Shown: piece by piece, positions 1 to 11,036 of the stretch
Layout of the letters: each line of letters begins with the position of its first letter
Position numbering within the stretch: position 1 is the stretch's first letter
Notes under the pieces: generated by a model
The model's database searches: none
What the model was told of the DNA's origin: nothing
What the model saw: only the letters and a program-made list of their open reading frames with translations
Assembly: GCF_003148905.1 (NCBI RefSeq)
Contig: NZ_QGHC01000009.1
Span: forward strand, 62,001 to 126,000
DNA: 64,000 nucleotides
Direction of reading: 5' to 3'
Origin: Fulvimonas soli
Lineage (GTDB): Bacteria > Pseudomonadota > Gammaproteobacteria > Xanthomonadales > Rhodanobacteraceae
Position numbers and translations under genes: made by a program

Positions 1-679
1 CCAGCTGCGCCATCGCCGCGTCCACCGTGCGCAGCGCGGCGTCCACCTGCGGCGCGTCGGGGCCGTAGGCGTGGCCGGCGTGGTCGACGTCGTCGAAGTA
101 CAGGGTGATGAAGCGCGGGCGCTCGGCCGGCGGCAGGTCCAGCCAGGCCAGCACCTGCGCCACGCGCTGCTGCGGGGGGATCTTGCCGTCGTACGGCCGC
201 CAGTAGTCCGGGTGGCGGCCGTGGATGTCCGCCTCCGCGCCCGGCCAGAACATGGTGGCGGTGCGCAGCCCGTGCGCGTCGGCGGTCTCCCAGATCGGCG
301 TGCCGCCGGCCCACCAGCGGCCGTCGCTCACCGCCTGGCGGTCGTCCAGCGAGAACCTGCCCAGCACCGGGTCGAGCATGGTGTTGTTGACGATGCCGTG
401 GTGGTCCGGGCGCAGGCCGGTGACCAGAGTGTAGTGGTTGGGGAAGGTGAGCGAGGGGAACGAGGGCTGCATGCCCTCGGCGCGCACGCCGTCGGCGGCG
501 AGCATGGCGAGCGTGGGAGTGAGGCCGCGCTGCAGGTAGTCCGCGCGGAAGGCGTCGATGGAGACCAGCAGCAGCGGCGCGGGACCGGCGGAAGCGGCGG
601 GCGTAACGGCCGGGCGCGTCGCGCAGCCGGCGCCGAACGCGAGCGCGGCGCAGGCCAGCAGGCGAAACAGGATTTTCAT
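1..679 (-). CDS. Nucleotide pyrophosphatase/phosphodiesterase (NPP family), C-terminus cut by window edge
   Basis: The first 226 residues of an alkaline-phosphatase-superfamily ectonucleotide pyrophosphatase are visible. A lipoprotein-like leader (MKILFRLLACAALAFGAGC) is followed by the metal-binding LLVSIDAFRADYL segment and the nucleophile motif FPSLTFPNHY, where the Thr is the catalytic residue of NPP enzymes. Further on, FYFDDVD-like metal-ligand sequence (TLYFDDVDHAGHAYGP) is present. The family hydrolyses phosphodiester or pyrophosphate bonds of nucleotides or lipids outside the cytoplasm using two zinc ions. The LAFGAGC lipobox suggests attachment to a membrane. It is transcribed away from the small gene at 730. 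The remaining C-terminal half lies outside the window, so substrate class cannot be judged. Confidence 0.88.
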   Translation of the reverse strand, partial: MKILFRLLACAALAFGAGCATRPAVTPAASAGPAPLLLVSIDAFRADYLQRGLTPTLAMLAADGVRAEGMQPSFPSLTFPNHYTLVTGLRPDHHGIVNNTMLDPVLGRFSLDDRQAVSDGRWWAGGTPIWETADAHGLRTATMFWPGAEADIHGRHPDYWRPYDGKIPPQQRVAQVLAWLDLPPAERPRFITLYFDDVDHAGHAYGPDAPQVDAALRTVDAAMAQL

Positions 680-729
680 GCACGTGCTCTTACGATGAAT
701 CACGAGCCATCCATCATCGCGCACTGTCC

Positions 730-1155
730 ATGACCGTTACAGCCTCGCTCTCTCCACGCGCCCTCGTGCGGCCGGCCCTGCTCGCGCTGCTGGCCTGCGC
801 GGCGGGCGGCGCGGGCGCGTGGCAGGCCAAGCCGTCGCGGCCCGCCGCCGTGACCATCGTGCCGCCGGCCTCGCCGACCACCTACCAGCAGACCTCGCGC
901 CAGCAGCAGCTGCGCGACCAGATGCAGAAGAACCAGCTGGAGGAACAGCTGCGGCAGCAGCGCGCCGACACGGCCAAGCGCCCGAGCGCGAGCAACGCCG
1001 CGCAGCAGCGTCTGCTGGACCAGGCCGACCGGGCGCAGCGCGACCGCTACCGCGTCCGCCAGCAGGACGCGATGGACCGCTACCAGGACGCGGTGGCGCC
1101 ACAGGTGGTGCCGCCGCCGGGCCGCCGGGCGGACTCCGGCCACGACGGCGGCTGA
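730..1155 (+). CDS. Small secreted Gln/Arg-rich hypothetical protein
   Basis: A 141-residue protein starting with an export signal (hydrophobic stretch PALLALLACAAGGAGA). The mature part is very rich in Gln, Arg and Asp, with runs such as SRQQQLRDQMQKNQLEEQL and QRRADTAKRPSASNAAQQ-like sequence that predict a charged helix or coiled coil, ending in a Pro-rich tail. I recognise no domain. It is divergent from the phosphodiesterase gene, 50 bases away, so the two may share a promoter region. Xanthomonad genomes carry similar uncharacterised low-complexity exported proteins; assignment as a real gene rests on the clean signal peptide and codon bias. Confidence 0.65.
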   Translation: MTVTASLSPRALVRPALLALLACAAGGAGAWQAKPSRPAAVTIVPPASPTTYQQTSRQQQLRDQMQKNQLEEQLRQQRADTAKRPSASNAAQQRLLDQADRAQRDRYRVRQQDAMDRYQDAVAPQVVPPPGRRADSGHDGG

Positions 1156-1182
1156 CGTCCGTGCCAGCCGCGGCCGCCGCGT

Positions 1183-1719
1183 TCAGCGCCGCGTGCCGCC
1201 GCCGGCCGCCGGCAGGCCGAACAGGTCGCCGCGCGCCACGCGGTCTTCCAGCGCGAGCAGGAAGCGCTTGGTCGGCAGGCCGCCGCCGAAGCCGGTGAGG
1301 CTGCCGTCGCTGCCGATCACGCGGTGGCAGGGCAGCACGATCGGCAGCGGGTTGCGCCCGTTCGCCGCGCCCACCGCGCGCACCGCCTGCGGCTGGCCGA
1401 TGCGCCGCGCCAGCTCGGCGTAGCTGACGGTGGCGCCGTAGGGAATGCGCGCCAGTTCCGCCCACACCGCAAGCTGGAACGGTGTGCCGACGGGATGCAG
1501 CGGCAGCTCGAACGCCTGCCGCGTGCCGGCGAAGTATTCCTCCAGCTGCGTCCGCGCGAAGGCCAGCGCCGCGCGCGAGCGCACCCACGACGGCGCCGGC
1601 GCGCGCCGGTGCCGCCCGTTCTCGAACCACACCTCGCGCAGGCCCTGCGCGTCGGCGACCAGCAGCAGCCGGCCGATCGGCGTGGGCAGTTCGTCGTAGT
1701 GGATCGTCTCGTCCGTCAT
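1183..1719 (-). CDS. ogt: Methylated-DNA--protein-cysteine S-methyltransferase (O6-alkylguanine)
   Basis: A 178-residue suicide repair protein that moves the alkyl group from O6-alkylguanine in DNA to its own cysteine. The active-site motif is clear in [20 protein letters not shown]; the upstream helix-turn-helix region [26 protein letters not shown] and the Asn hinge (AANGRNP) are as in Ogt/AGT proteins. Length fits a stand-alone Ogt without an Ada N-terminal domain. The ATG overlaps the stop region of the Ada/AlkA hybrid gene by four bases, so the two alkylation-repair genes form a translationally coupled operon on the minus strand. Confidence 0.95.
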   Translation of the reverse strand: MTDETIHYDELPTPIGRLLLVADAQGLREVWFENGRHRRAPAPSWVRSRAALAFARTQLEEYFAGTRQAFELPLHPVGTPFQLAVWAELARIPYGATVSYAELARRIGQPQAVRAVGAANGRNPLPIVLPCHRVIGSDGSLTGFGGGLPTKRFLLALEDRVARGDLFGLPAAGGGTRR

Positions 1720-3242
1720 CGTGCGCTCCGCTTCGTGCCGCGTTTCGCCGCGGTCGTGCCGGCCGGCTTCGGCGCCGCGGTCGTGCTGCGCCACAGGTGC
1801 ATCACCGCGTAGGCGCGCCACGGCCGCCAGTCCTCGGCCAGCGCGAGCAGCGCGCGGGTGCTCAGCTCGCCGCCGTCGCCCGCGGCGGCGCGGCGCAGGA
1901 TCAGGTCGGCGGCGGGGAAGGCGTCCGGGTGGCTGAGCGCGCGCATCGCCATGTAGTGCGCGGTCCACTCGCCGATGCCCGGCAGCGCCACCCAGCGCGC
2001 CACGAACTCGTCCAGCGGCTGCTCGGCGCGGAAGTCGATGCGCCCGTCCAGCAGCGCCCGCGCGATGCCGCGGATGGTGTCGGCGCGCGCGCCGGTCACG
2101 CCGACCTCGCGCAGGTCCGCCTCGGCCAGCCGCTCGGGCAAGGGGAACAGCCGTTCCAGGCCCGGCGGCGCGGGCGCGGCCAGCGGCTCGCCGTAGCGGG
2201 CGACCACGCGCGAGGCCAGCGTGCGCGCCGCGGCCACGCTCACCTGCTGGCCGAGCACCGCGCGCACGGCGATCTCGAAGCCGTCCCAGCCGCCCGGCAG
2301 GCGCTGGCCGGGGTGGCGGCGCAGCAGCGGTTTCAGCCGCGGCGCGCGCGCCAGCGTGGCGGCGATCGCCTGCGGGTCGGCGTCCAGGTCGAACATGCGG
2401 CGCAGGCGGTGCACCAGCGGCAGGATCTGCGCGGGCGGCGCGCCGTGCAGTTCCAGCCGCAGCGCCGGCGCGCCGTCCGGCCACGCGCCCAGGCGCAGCC
2501 AGCCCGGCGCGCCGGCCGGGCCGAACACGCGCGCGTAGCTCGCCTCGTCCACGCATTCCACGCCCGGCAGCGCGCGGTTGCGCAGGAAGGCGAGCAGGGA
2601 GGGGAAGTCGTATGGCGGCCGGTAGGCCAGGCGCAGCACCAGCGGCGCGCCCTCGGGCGCGCGCGGCTGCCGGCGCAGCTCGCGCGGCGGCATGCGGTTG
2701 GCCTGCGCGAACGCGGCGTTGAAGCGGCGCAGGCTGCCGAAGCCCGCGGCCAGCGCCACCTCGGTCACCGGCAGCGCGGTCTCGGCGAGCAGCTGGCGCG
2801 CGAACAGCAGGCGCCGCGTGGTGTGCACCGCGATCGGCGGCGCGCCCACGTGCTCCACGAACAGGCGGCGCAGGTGGCGCGCGCCCACGTCCAGCCGCGT
2901 GGCGAGCCCTTCCAGCGAGCCTTCGGCCAGCGCGCCCGCGTCGATCAGCTGCAGCGCGCGCGCCACCACGTGCCCGCCGCGCTGCCAGGCCGCGTTGCCG
3001 GGCGCAAGCTCCGGCCGGCAGCGCAGGCAGGGGCGGAAGCCGGCCGCCTCCGCCGCCGCGGCGCTGGCGTAGTAGCGCACGTTGGCGGCCTTGGGCGAGG
3101 GCGCCGGGCACACCGGGCGGCAGTAGATGCGCGTGCTGGTGACCGCGGTGAAGAACAGCCCGTCGAAGCGCGCGTCGCGGCTCAGGCGGGCCTGTTCGCA
3201 CACGCGCGGGTCGGGCGGGGAGAGGAGGCTGGGCGGGGACAT
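1716..3242 (-). CDS. Ada-type regulator fused to AlkA DNA-3-methyladenine glycosylase
   Basis: A 508-residue hybrid. Residues about 10-75 form an Ada zinc domain with the four cysteines (YCRPVCP and the later [10 protein letters not shown]); the first of these corresponds to the methyl-phosphotriester acceptor Cys. Residues about 85-190 are an AraC-type double helix-turn-helix ([36 protein letters not shown]). From about 200 on comes the AlkA N-terminal domain and the helix-hairpin-helix-GPD core with [17 protein letters not shown] and the catalytic Asp in [10 protein letters not shown]. The protein should therefore sense methyl phosphotriesters, activate transcription and excise 3-methylpurines. 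It is first in the operon with ogt. Genomes usually annotate such proteins as AlkA-family glycosylases. Confidence 0.93.
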   Translation of the reverse strand: MSPPSLLSPPDPRVCEQARLSRDARFDGLFFTAVTSTRIYCRPVCPAPSPKAANVRYYASAAAAEAAGFRPCLRCRPELAPGNAAWQRGGHVVARALQLIDAGALAEGSLEGLATRLDVGARHLRRLFVEHVGAPPIAVHTTRRLLFARQLLAETALPVTEVALAAGFGSLRRFNAAFAQANRMPPRELRRQPRAPEGAPLVLRLAYRPPYDFPSLLAFLRNRALPGVECVDEASYARVFGPAGAPGWLRLGAWPDGAPALRLELHGAPPAQILPLVHRLRRMFDLDADPQAIAATLARAPRLKPLLRRHPGQRLPGGWDGFEIAVRAVLGQQVSVAAARTLASRVVARYGEPLAAPAPPGLERLFPLPERLAEADLREVGVTGARADTIRGIARALLDGRIDFRAEQPLDEFVARWVALPGIGEWTAHYMAMRALSHPDAFPAADLILRRAAAGDGGELSTRALLALAEDWRPWRAYAVMHLWRSTTAAPKPAGTTAAKRGTKRSAR

Positions 3243-3501
3243 GCGTGCAGGCTAGCACCAGCGGCATGGGCCGACTCGCCGTTTTCGGACATCGATGCCG
3301 CGGTGTGGGGAAGGGATGCGTCTCCTCCTTCCCGAGGACGTCGCCATCGGGAGCTTCGCGCCGCGCTATCGACGCCGTTCGCCAGGAAGACAGGGCCACC
3401 GTTCGGGCATCGCTCGCGGAAGCATCGCGCCGTGTCGGGCTTCCCGGGTCAAGCCGGGACGGGCCGGCGGGATGCGGGGACGGTGCGCCCGGCCCGCTTC
3501 C

Positions 3502-3945
3502 TCAGGCGTCGATCGCGGCGTCCAGCGTCTCGCCGTCGGGAAACTCCATGAACACGAAGAACGGCACGCCGCGCGCATGCCATTCCCTGGTCGTCGCGTC
3601 CAGCAGCCTGCGCAGCGTGGCGTAGGTTTCGCGCGAGCCGTCGCGCAGGTCGTTCGCGCGGTCCAGCAGCAGCACGTAGCCCGGCGCCGGCAGCCAGGCC
3701 AGGTCGCGCAGGCTGTCGGCCAGCGCGTCCCAGTTGCCGCCGAAGTGCGCGGGCAGCTCGAAGGCCCGCGCCAGGCGCCGCAGCAGGTCGGCCTTGTCGC
3801 GGCAGCCGGCAAGGTCCACGCGCAGCAGGCGCAGGCCGGCGCGCGCGGCGTCGGCGACCAGCGTGGGCGGATCGTCCGGCACGATGCGGTAGACGCCGTC
3901 GCGGCCGGCGTCGCGCAGGTCGATCCCCAGCACCTTGCTCGTCAT
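3502..3945 (-). CDS. Barstar-like ribonuclease inhibitor
   Basis: A 147-residue acidic protein with the barstar (RNase inhibitor, PF01337) pattern: LLRVDLAGCRDKADLLRRLARAF, then FGGNWDALADSLRDLAWL, then the strand GYVLLLDRANDL. The GNWDAL segment is the family hallmark that contributes the acidic residues plugging the barnase active site. The C-terminal FFVFMEFPDGETLD is also typical. There is no signal peptide, as expected for a cytoplasmic immunity-type inhibitor. No RNase gene is adjacent; the only barnase-like RNase in the window is at 34980-35408. Whether they are partners is inference. Confidence 0.88.
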   Translation of the reverse strand: MTSKVLGIDLRDAGRDGVYRIVPDDPPTLVADAARAGLRLLRVDLAGCRDKADLLRRLARAFELPAHFGGNWDALADSLRDLAWLPAPGYVLLLDRANDLRDGSRETYATLRRLLDATTREWHARGVPFFVFMEFPDGETLDAAIDA

Positions 3946-4017
3946 CGCGTCACCTCGCAGCGGGGCGGTCGCCGCGCATGATGCGCCCGCGGGGCGTGGA
4001 ACCCAAGTGGAGGCGCG

Positions 4018-4563
4018 TCAGCGGCGCAGCGCCAGCGCGGCCAGCTCCGGCGCGCAGTCCGCGCGGCGGCCGGCCTCGAAGTCCGCCACTTCCTGCGCGC
4101 TGGCCGGATGGCCGTCGGAGCCGCCGTCGAACATCACCCGCCACGCGCCGTCCGCGCCACGGTGCCAGACCGTGCTGAACGAGAGCAGCAGGTAGCGCGG
4201 GCGGGCGCCGGGCGTGAGGTCCTCCACCAGCGCGGGCCCGCTGGACAGCGCCGTGGCCGGGTCGCCGGCCAGCACCACCCAGGCCGGATACCAGCGCAGC
4301 CGCACCGCCTTGCCGGCGATGATCGGCGCCCAGCGGCGCAGGATCGCCGCACGCCCGCGCAGGGGATGCGCGGTGTTGGCATCGAACACCGCGTCGGCGT
4401 CCACGTGCTCGGCGAAGGCCGCGGCGTCGTGCCGCTCCACCGTGCGGGCGAACGACAGCTCGCGCTGCCACACCTCGCAACGCGCGCTGACGGTTGCGCC
4501 GGGGCGAGCCTGCGCGGCGAGGGCCGCCAGCGCGAGCAGGGCGGCGAGCAGGGGCTTTCCCAT
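4018..4563 (-). CDS. Secreted NTF2-like (DUF4440/SnoaL-type) protein
   Basis: A 181-residue protein with a signal peptide ([19 protein letters not shown]) followed by an NTF2-like fold sequence: [39 protein letters not shown], then [25 protein letters not shown]. These are the usual DUF4440/SnoaL signatures, in which a conical barrel holds a small ligand or active site; no catalytic activity can be assigned. An alternative ATG seven codons upstream (4584) exists, but the chosen start gives the better signal peptide. The gene is divergent from hutU with about 180 bases between. Confidence 0.75.
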   Translation of the reverse strand: MGKPLLAALLALAALAAQARPGATVSARCEVWQRELSFARTVERHDAAAFAEHVDADAVFDANTAHPLRGRAAILRRWAPIIAGKAVRLRWYPAWVVLAGDPATALSSGPALVEDLTPGARPRYLLLSFSTVWHRGADGAWRVMFDGGSDGHPASAQEVADFEAGRRADCAPELAALALRR

Positions 4564-4740
4564 CGATCGGCGGAGGGCTGGCATGCCCGCAGCATCGCCG
4601 GGCCCGCGGCATGTTGCCAGTGCCGCATGGCTCGGCCGAATGGCCGAGTGCCGGAGGCCGCGCGCTTTGCCGCAGTGCGATTTGCCGGCGCGGGGGCGCC
4701 TCGCCACAATCGGCTTTTCCCTGCACGCCGGGCCCTCGCC

Positions 4741-6411
<1,671 letters not shown>

Positions 6412-6641
6412 AAGCCAAGGAAGAAGTCCGGTTCGGAAAGTTGCCCGATGGCTTGCGTGAGCGAGCGGACCCTTGCCGCTCGTCACAAGCACAGGGATCC
6501 GTCCGGCGGAAGCCAGGTAGCGGCATGCCCTGCGTCGGTCCCGGCGTATGATCGCAGCCGATCGCCTGATTCCCCGCGAATCGAGCGAGGCCCACTTCAT
6601 CTGACTGGCGCGCGGCGACGGCGGACGGAAGGAAACGACGG

Positions 6642-7373
6642 ATGGACGTTATCGAAACCACCTTCGAGTACGCGGTTGGCGCGCAGCGCTACGTCGGCCT
6701 GCTGCTCAGGGCCCCAGGCGCGATTCCAAAGGCCGCCGTGGCGCTGCTGCCGGACTGGCGGGGGCAAAGCCCGCTTGCGCGCGATCACGCCGGCCATCTT
6801 GTCACGCTTGGCTGCACCGTGGCGATTGCCGACCTTTATGGCGACGGCTTCAGCCCGGATAGCCCGGACCAGGTCGGGCCCATGGTGCAGCGGTTGATCG
6901 CGCATAGGGAGCTTGGCGTGAAAGGGCTGGCCGCCTGCGTAGAGCGATTGCGGCGGGAAGTGCCTGCGGGAACGCCCGTCTTGTGCCTGGGTTACAGTGC
7001 GGGCGGGATGGTCGCGTTGGATTACGGGCGCAGCAACGGCGATGTCGCCGGGATCATTCTGTGTTCCGCGTTGCTGAAGACGGCGGCCGAAGGGATGGAT
7101 ACCCGCATTCGGGTGCCGGTGCTTGTGTTGCAGGGTACGCAGGATCAGGTTTCCCCGATGGCGATGATCGCCGCGGTCATCGAGGAGATGGATGCGGCTG
7201 GCAACGACGTGCGTTTCGAACTCTATGGTCAAACGCATCATGCGTTCGACAACCCGGAGGCTGGAACGGACCCCCATGCCCGTCTCGTCTACTCGCCCCT
7301 TTCGGCGCGGCGGGCGCGGCAGGCGATCGCGGCGTTTCTGGACGAGGTGACCGAACGCTCCCGCGGACATTGA
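6642..7373 (+). CDS. Dienelactone hydrolase family alpha/beta hydrolase
   Basis: A 243-residue cytoplasmic alpha/beta hydrolase. The nucleophile elbow reads LCLGYSAGGMVAL, so the nucleophile is Ser, whereas classical dienelactone hydrolases of chlorocatechol pathways use Cys. The acid (VLQGTQDQVSP) and the His (YGQTHHAFDNP) follow at the expected places. Overall pattern ALLPDWRGQSPLARDHAGHLVTLGCTVAIADLYG fits DLH-family proteins of unknown substrate. Codons such as CTT, TTG, GTT and ATT are more frequent than in the neighbours, which could mean recent acquisition. It stands alone on the plus strand after hutU with a 230-base gap in which I see no feature. Confidence 0.85.
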   Translation: MDVIETTFEYAVGAQRYVGLLLRAPGAIPKAAVALLPDWRGQSPLARDHAGHLVTLGCTVAIADLYGDGFSPDSPDQVGPMVQRLIAHRELGVKGLAACVERLRREVPAGTPVLCLGYSAGGMVALDYGRSNGDVAGIILCSALLKTAAEGMDTRIRVPVLVLQGTQDQVSPMAMIAAVIEEMDAAGNDVRFELYGQTHHAFDNPEAGTDPHARLVYSPLSARRARQAIAAFLDEVTERSRGH

Positions 7374-7560
7374 CCGCGTGCCGCGTGGTGACTCCAGGTG
7401 CCGTAGGACCTGGGGATGCCGGGGTCCTGGCACTGACATGGCGCACATCCGGTCCGCCTTCCGATGTCGTCGGCTGATCGGGCGGTTGAAGCCTGTAGGC
7501 AGGGAGCGGGGCGGGTCCTCCTTTCCGACCGATCCTGCTCCCTGTCCGCAGCGACCGACT

Positions 7561-8040
7561 TCAGCCGCGTCGGGCCGCCTCGATCGCAGCGATGTCGATC
7601 TTGGTCATCCCCATCATCGCCTCGAACGCCCGCTTGGCCACCGCGGGATCGGGATCGGTGACTGCCGCCATCAGGGCGCGCGGGGTGATCTGCCACGACA
7701 GGCCCCACTTGTCCTTGCACCAGCCGCAGGCGCTGGCCTGGCCGCCGTTGTCGATGATGGCGCTCCACAGGCGGTCGGTCTCGGCCTGGTCGTCGGTGGC
7801 CACCTGGAACGAGAAGGCCTCGTTGTGCTGGATCCCGGGCCCGCCGTTCAGGCCCAGGCACGGGATGCCCATGACCGTGAACTCGACCATCAGCACGTCG
7901 CCCTGCTTGCCCGCGGGATAGTCGCCCGGCGCGCGGTGGACGGCGCCCACGGCGCTGTCCGGGAAGGTCTCGGCGTAGAAGTTCGCGGCTTCCAGGGCGG
8001 CGCCGTCGTACCAGAGGCAGATCGTGTTCTTGCTGGTCAT
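7561..8040 (-). CDS. VOC-family (PhnB/3-demethylubiquinone methyltransferase-like) protein
   Basis: A 159-residue protein of the PF06983 group: CLWYDGAALEAANFYAETFPDS, then VEFTVMGIPCLGLNGGPGIQHNEAFSFQVATDDQAETDRLW, then CGWCKDKWGLSWQITPRAL. Proteins with this layout are often mislabelled ubiquinone methyltransferases; the real function is unknown and they fold like glyoxalase/vicinal oxygen chelate domains. The KWGLSWQ segment carries the usual conserved aromatics. Its start is supported by an AGGAGA stretch just upstream on the minus strand. It stands between two unrelated genes. Confidence 0.85.
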   Translation of the reverse strand: MTSKNTICLWYDGAALEAANFYAETFPDSAVGAVHRAPGDYPAGKQGDVLMVEFTVMGIPCLGLNGGPGIQHNEAFSFQVATDDQAETDRLWSAIIDNGGQASACGWCKDKWGLSWQITPRALMAAVTDPDPAVAKRAFEAMMGMTKIDIAAIEAARRG

Positions 8041-8248
8041 GGGTTTCTCCTGGTTAAGGGGCGAGGATATCCCTCATTCCCCACGACGAAGGAGGCATGC
8101 GCAGATCGACACGATGCGCCGACGCGGGAGCGGAAGCCATCGACCCGACCAGCCCCACGCCGCCCCTCGCCTTTCTCGCGGCGGTTGCGTGTCGCCCACC
8201 CTGGCCACGACGCGGGCGATGCGGCGCGCCCAGCGGCCCGTCCGGCGC

Positions 8249-10429
8249 TCAGAAGAACCTGTAGCTGAAGCTCACCATGAAGTTCATCGGCGGCGCGTTG
8301 TAGAAATTGCTGTAGTCGTCGAGCACGAAGTACTTCCTGTTGAGCAGGTTGTCGCCGTTCACCTGCAGCGAGGCGTGGTCGTTGAACGCATAGCGTGCCA
8401 TCGCGCCGAGCAGCAGGACGGACGACTGGCGCACGTACTGCGTGCCGCTGGGGCCGTCCACGGGGGCCTTGCTGGCGTCCTGCCAGTTGAAGCCGCCGCC
8501 GACGGTGAGCCGGCTCCAGCCGCCGGGCAGCTGGTAGGTGGTGAACGCGCGCACCAGCACGCGCGGCAGCGCGGTGTGGATGGCGCCTTCGCCCGGTGCC
8601 TTGATGTTGAAGTGCGACCAGCCGATCGTGCCGTTCCAGTGGTCGGTGAACCTGCCCGAGGCCTCCAGCTCGTAGCCGCGCGAGCGGGTGCCGTCGAACG
8701 AGGTGTAGGCCTGCGTGATGCCGTCGGGCAGGTACACGCCGGGCAGCGCCTCGGCCACGTTGCTCATGCGCGTGTCGAAGAAGGTCAGCGAGGTGTTCAG
8801 CGCGCCGTCGAAATGCCGTCCCTTGATGCCGATCTCGCGGCTGCTGCCGATCATCGGTTCGAGATAGCCGCCGTCCGCGTAGCGGCTCGTCTGGGGATCG
8901 AAGATCTTGGTGTAGCTGGCGAACGCCGAGTACGCCGGCGTGATGTCGTAGATCACGCCGGCGTACGGCAGCGTCTTGGACTGCGACTCGTGGTAGATGC
9001 CGGCGAAGGCGTCGTCGGTGTCGTTCTTCCAGCGGCTGTAGCGCGCGCCGACGACCAGCTTCAGCGGATCGGCCAGCGACAGGCGCGCGGCGGCGTACAG
9101 GCCCTGCTGCCGGATGCGCGCGTCGGAGACGAACTCCGGCCGCGGGGCGAAGTCCGGATACGGGTAGCGTCCCGTCCACTGCAGGAAGTTGCCCGGGTCG
9201 GGCAGGGCACCGTTGGGGTAGTCGAAATAGTCGTTGGAATAGTCCGATCCGTTGAAGCCGATGACCAGTTCCTGCTCGCGCCCGAACGCCTGGAAGGGGC
9301 CGGTCGCGTACAGGTCCACCATGTTCTGGCGGCCGCGCTGGAAGCTCTTGTAGGCGTAGGGCGTGACGCCTTCGCCGGTCTCGCGGCTGGGGAAGCCGTA
9401 GACGTAGAACAGCGCCGAATCCGCGTCGGTCTTGCGATGGCCGGCTTCCGCGTGCAGCTGCCAGCCGTTGTCGAAGTCGTGCCTGAGCTGGACGAAGGCG
9501 GTCTGCGTGGTGTTGTTCCAGTAGGTCCAGTCGGCGGCGCTGCTGAAGCTGCGCGGCCAGCGGATCAGCGTGCCGTCGTCGTAGAAGTCCGGGAACGAGC
9601 CCCAGGTGACGCCGGTCGGCTTGGTCTTCTGGTAGTCGTAGCCCGCGCCGAGCACGGTGTTCCGGCCGAGGTCGGCGTCGACCACGGCGTAGAGCACGTT
9701 CTTCCAGTTGTGGTAGCGGTCGAGGTAGGAGTCGCCGTCCTCGTGCGTGGCGACCAGCCGGGCGCGCACGCTGCCCGAGGCATTCAGCGGCGTGGTGCCG
9801 TCGGCGCTGATGCGCCGGGTGTTCCACGAGCCGTAGTCGAGCGCGACGTCCGCCTGCGGCGTGGTGCCGTCGGCGTGCTTGCGCACGAAGTTGACCATCG
9901 CCGACGGGCTGCCCGCGCCGCTGAGCAGGCCGGTGGCGCCGCGGATCACCTCGATGCGCTCGTAGATCGACGTGTCCAGCGAACCGTCGGCGGACTGCGC
10001 GTTGAGGCTGGAGGCCACCGGCACGCCGTCGTAGGCCATGTTCTCGATCATGAAGCCGCGCGACCAGAAGATCACGCGCTCGGTGTCGTAGGCGGTGGAG
10101 GACACGCCGGTGGTGTTGTCCAGCACGGCGCGCACGTCGGTGAGGTCCTGGTCGGCCATGCGCTGCGCGGTGATCACGCTGATCGACTGGGGCGTGTCCC
10201 GCAGGGTCAGCGGCAGGCGCGTGGCGGCGGAACTCTGGTCCACGGTGTAGGCCGGCGCCTGCTGGCCCCTGACGTTGACCGCGTCGAGCGTGGTGGCCTT
10301 CTTCCTCGCGTGGTCGTCGCCGCTGCCGTCGGCCGTCGCCGACTGCGCATGGACGGCCAGCGGCAGGGTTGCCGCCAGGGCGAGGCACAACAGGCGGGCG
10401 CGTGGCCAGGTGCGGCAACGGTGGTGCAT
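8249..10429 (-). CDS. TonB-dependent siderophore receptor
   Basis: A 726-residue outer-membrane receptor. It has a signal peptide (LLCLALAATLPLAVHAQS), then a TonB-box-like and plug region with DAVNVRGQ, LTLRDTPQSISVITAQRM, and the IYERIEVIRGATGLLSGAG plug signature of siderophore receptors. The beta barrel follows and ends in the canonical C-terminal FSYRFF, whose last Phe is required for insertion by the BAM complex. The plug lacks an N-terminal signalling extension, so it probably does not drive a surface-signalling sigma factor. A Fur-box-like palindrome lies about 95 bases upstream, so repression by iron is likely. The transported siderophore cannot be told from sequence. Confidence 0.95.
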   Translation of the reverse strand: MHHRCRTWPRARLLCLALAATLPLAVHAQSATADGSGDDHARKKATTLDAVNVRGQQAPAYTVDQSSAATRLPLTLRDTPQSISVITAQRMADQDLTDVRAVLDNTTGVSSTAYDTERVIFWSRGFMIENMAYDGVPVASSLNAQSADGSLDTSIYERIEVIRGATGLLSGAGSPSAMVNFVRKHADGTTPQADVALDYGSWNTRRISADGTTPLNASGSVRARLVATHEDGDSYLDRYHNWKNVLYAVVDADLGRNTVLGAGYDYQKTKPTGVTWGSFPDFYDDGTLIRWPRSFSSAADWTYWNNTTQTAFVQLRHDFDNGWQLHAEAGHRKTDADSALFYVYGFPSRETGEGVTPYAYKSFQRGRQNMVDLYATGPFQAFGREQELVIGFNGSDYSNDYFDYPNGALPDPGNFLQWTGRYPYPDFAPRPEFVSDARIRQQGLYAAARLSLADPLKLVVGARYSRWKNDTDDAFAGIYHESQSKTLPYAGVIYDITPAYSAFASYTKIFDPQTSRYADGGYLEPMIGSSREIGIKGRHFDGALNTSLTFFDTRMSNVAEALPGVYLPDGITQAYTSFDGTRSRGYELEASGRFTDHWNGTIGWSHFNIKAPGEGAIHTALPRVLVRAFTTYQLPGGWSRLTVGGGFNWQDASKAPVDGPSGTQYVRQSSVLLLGAMARYAFNDHASLQVNGDNLLNRKYFVLDDYSNFYNAPPMNFMVSFSYRFF

Positions 10430-10524
10430 GGTCGAGACCCCTTGGTGACGGGACACGGGAACAGGGACTTGACCCTGCCAACTGTCGCGGGCGGACGCGC
10501 TCGGGGCGCCGCCACATATGCGAA

Positions 10525-10539
10525 TGATAACGAGTTTCA
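10525..10539. promoter_or_regulatory. Probable Fur box upstream of the siderophore receptor
   Basis: TGATAACGAGTTTCA matches the 7-1-7 Fur consensus TGATAATnATTATCA at 12 of 14 defined positions, and the flanking AATGA...TCATT extends the symmetry. It lies in a short AT-richer island within very GC-rich DNA, 96 bases before the receptor start. Iron-loaded Fur bound here would block the receptor promoter. Confidence 0.75.
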
Positions 10540-11036
10540 TTAAATTGCCGCAAGGCAGCATACGTCGCACCTGCGACGTCCCATGCGGTGCCGCGGCCCG
10601 CTTGCATGGCAGCGGTGGAAAGGAGGAGGTTCGAATCGCCGAGCTCGGCGCCGCTGGTAAAGGCAGTGCCCTGGCCGTCCCCGTCGATCTGCGGGTCCGC
10701 GTCCATCGCCCACGTGCGGGATCAGGCTTCCGTGAGAGGTGGGCATGCGAGCAACGCGGCTCGCGCATCACTCGATTGCTTTTCCTGGCTCCATGCCTTT
10801 CGCCACGGTCATGACCTTTGGCCCTTCGATGGCCCAATGCGTGGTGGATAGGCTGCGCGCGGCCAACCGGCGGATTGACGCATTCCCGCCGGGTGAGCAC
10901 GGACGGTGGACGTCGCTGGTGCCTGGCCATATGCCTGGCGCCGGACGGAGCCGTCCGGCACTTCTCCATGAGCGGAACGCCAAACCCCTGGCCGGCTCAT
11001 GGCTTCTGCATCCCCCACAAACTGGACACAGTTCCC
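10540..11036. other. Gene-poor interval of about 500 bases
   Basis: Between the Fur-box region and the first small exported protein I see no convincing gene. Open frames here lack family features, have codon use unlike the neighbours and overlap each other in several frames. The last part presumably holds the promoter for the gene at 11037; no clear -35/-10 pair could be picked out. Confidence 0.5.

Noticed and set aside
1183-3399. 738-residue minus-strand frame joining ogt with upstream DNA
   Set aside because: The real gene starts at the ATG 1719; the upstream part is out of frame with the Ada/AlkA gene that occupies the same DNA.
3246-3501. Possible gene between the Ada/AlkA and barstar genes
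   Set aside because: Frames across this stretch show mixed composition and no signal; treated as intergenic.
10588-10851. Small frames in the interval after the Fur box
   Set aside because: No ribosome binding site, no family features, and several overlapping frames of equal quality.
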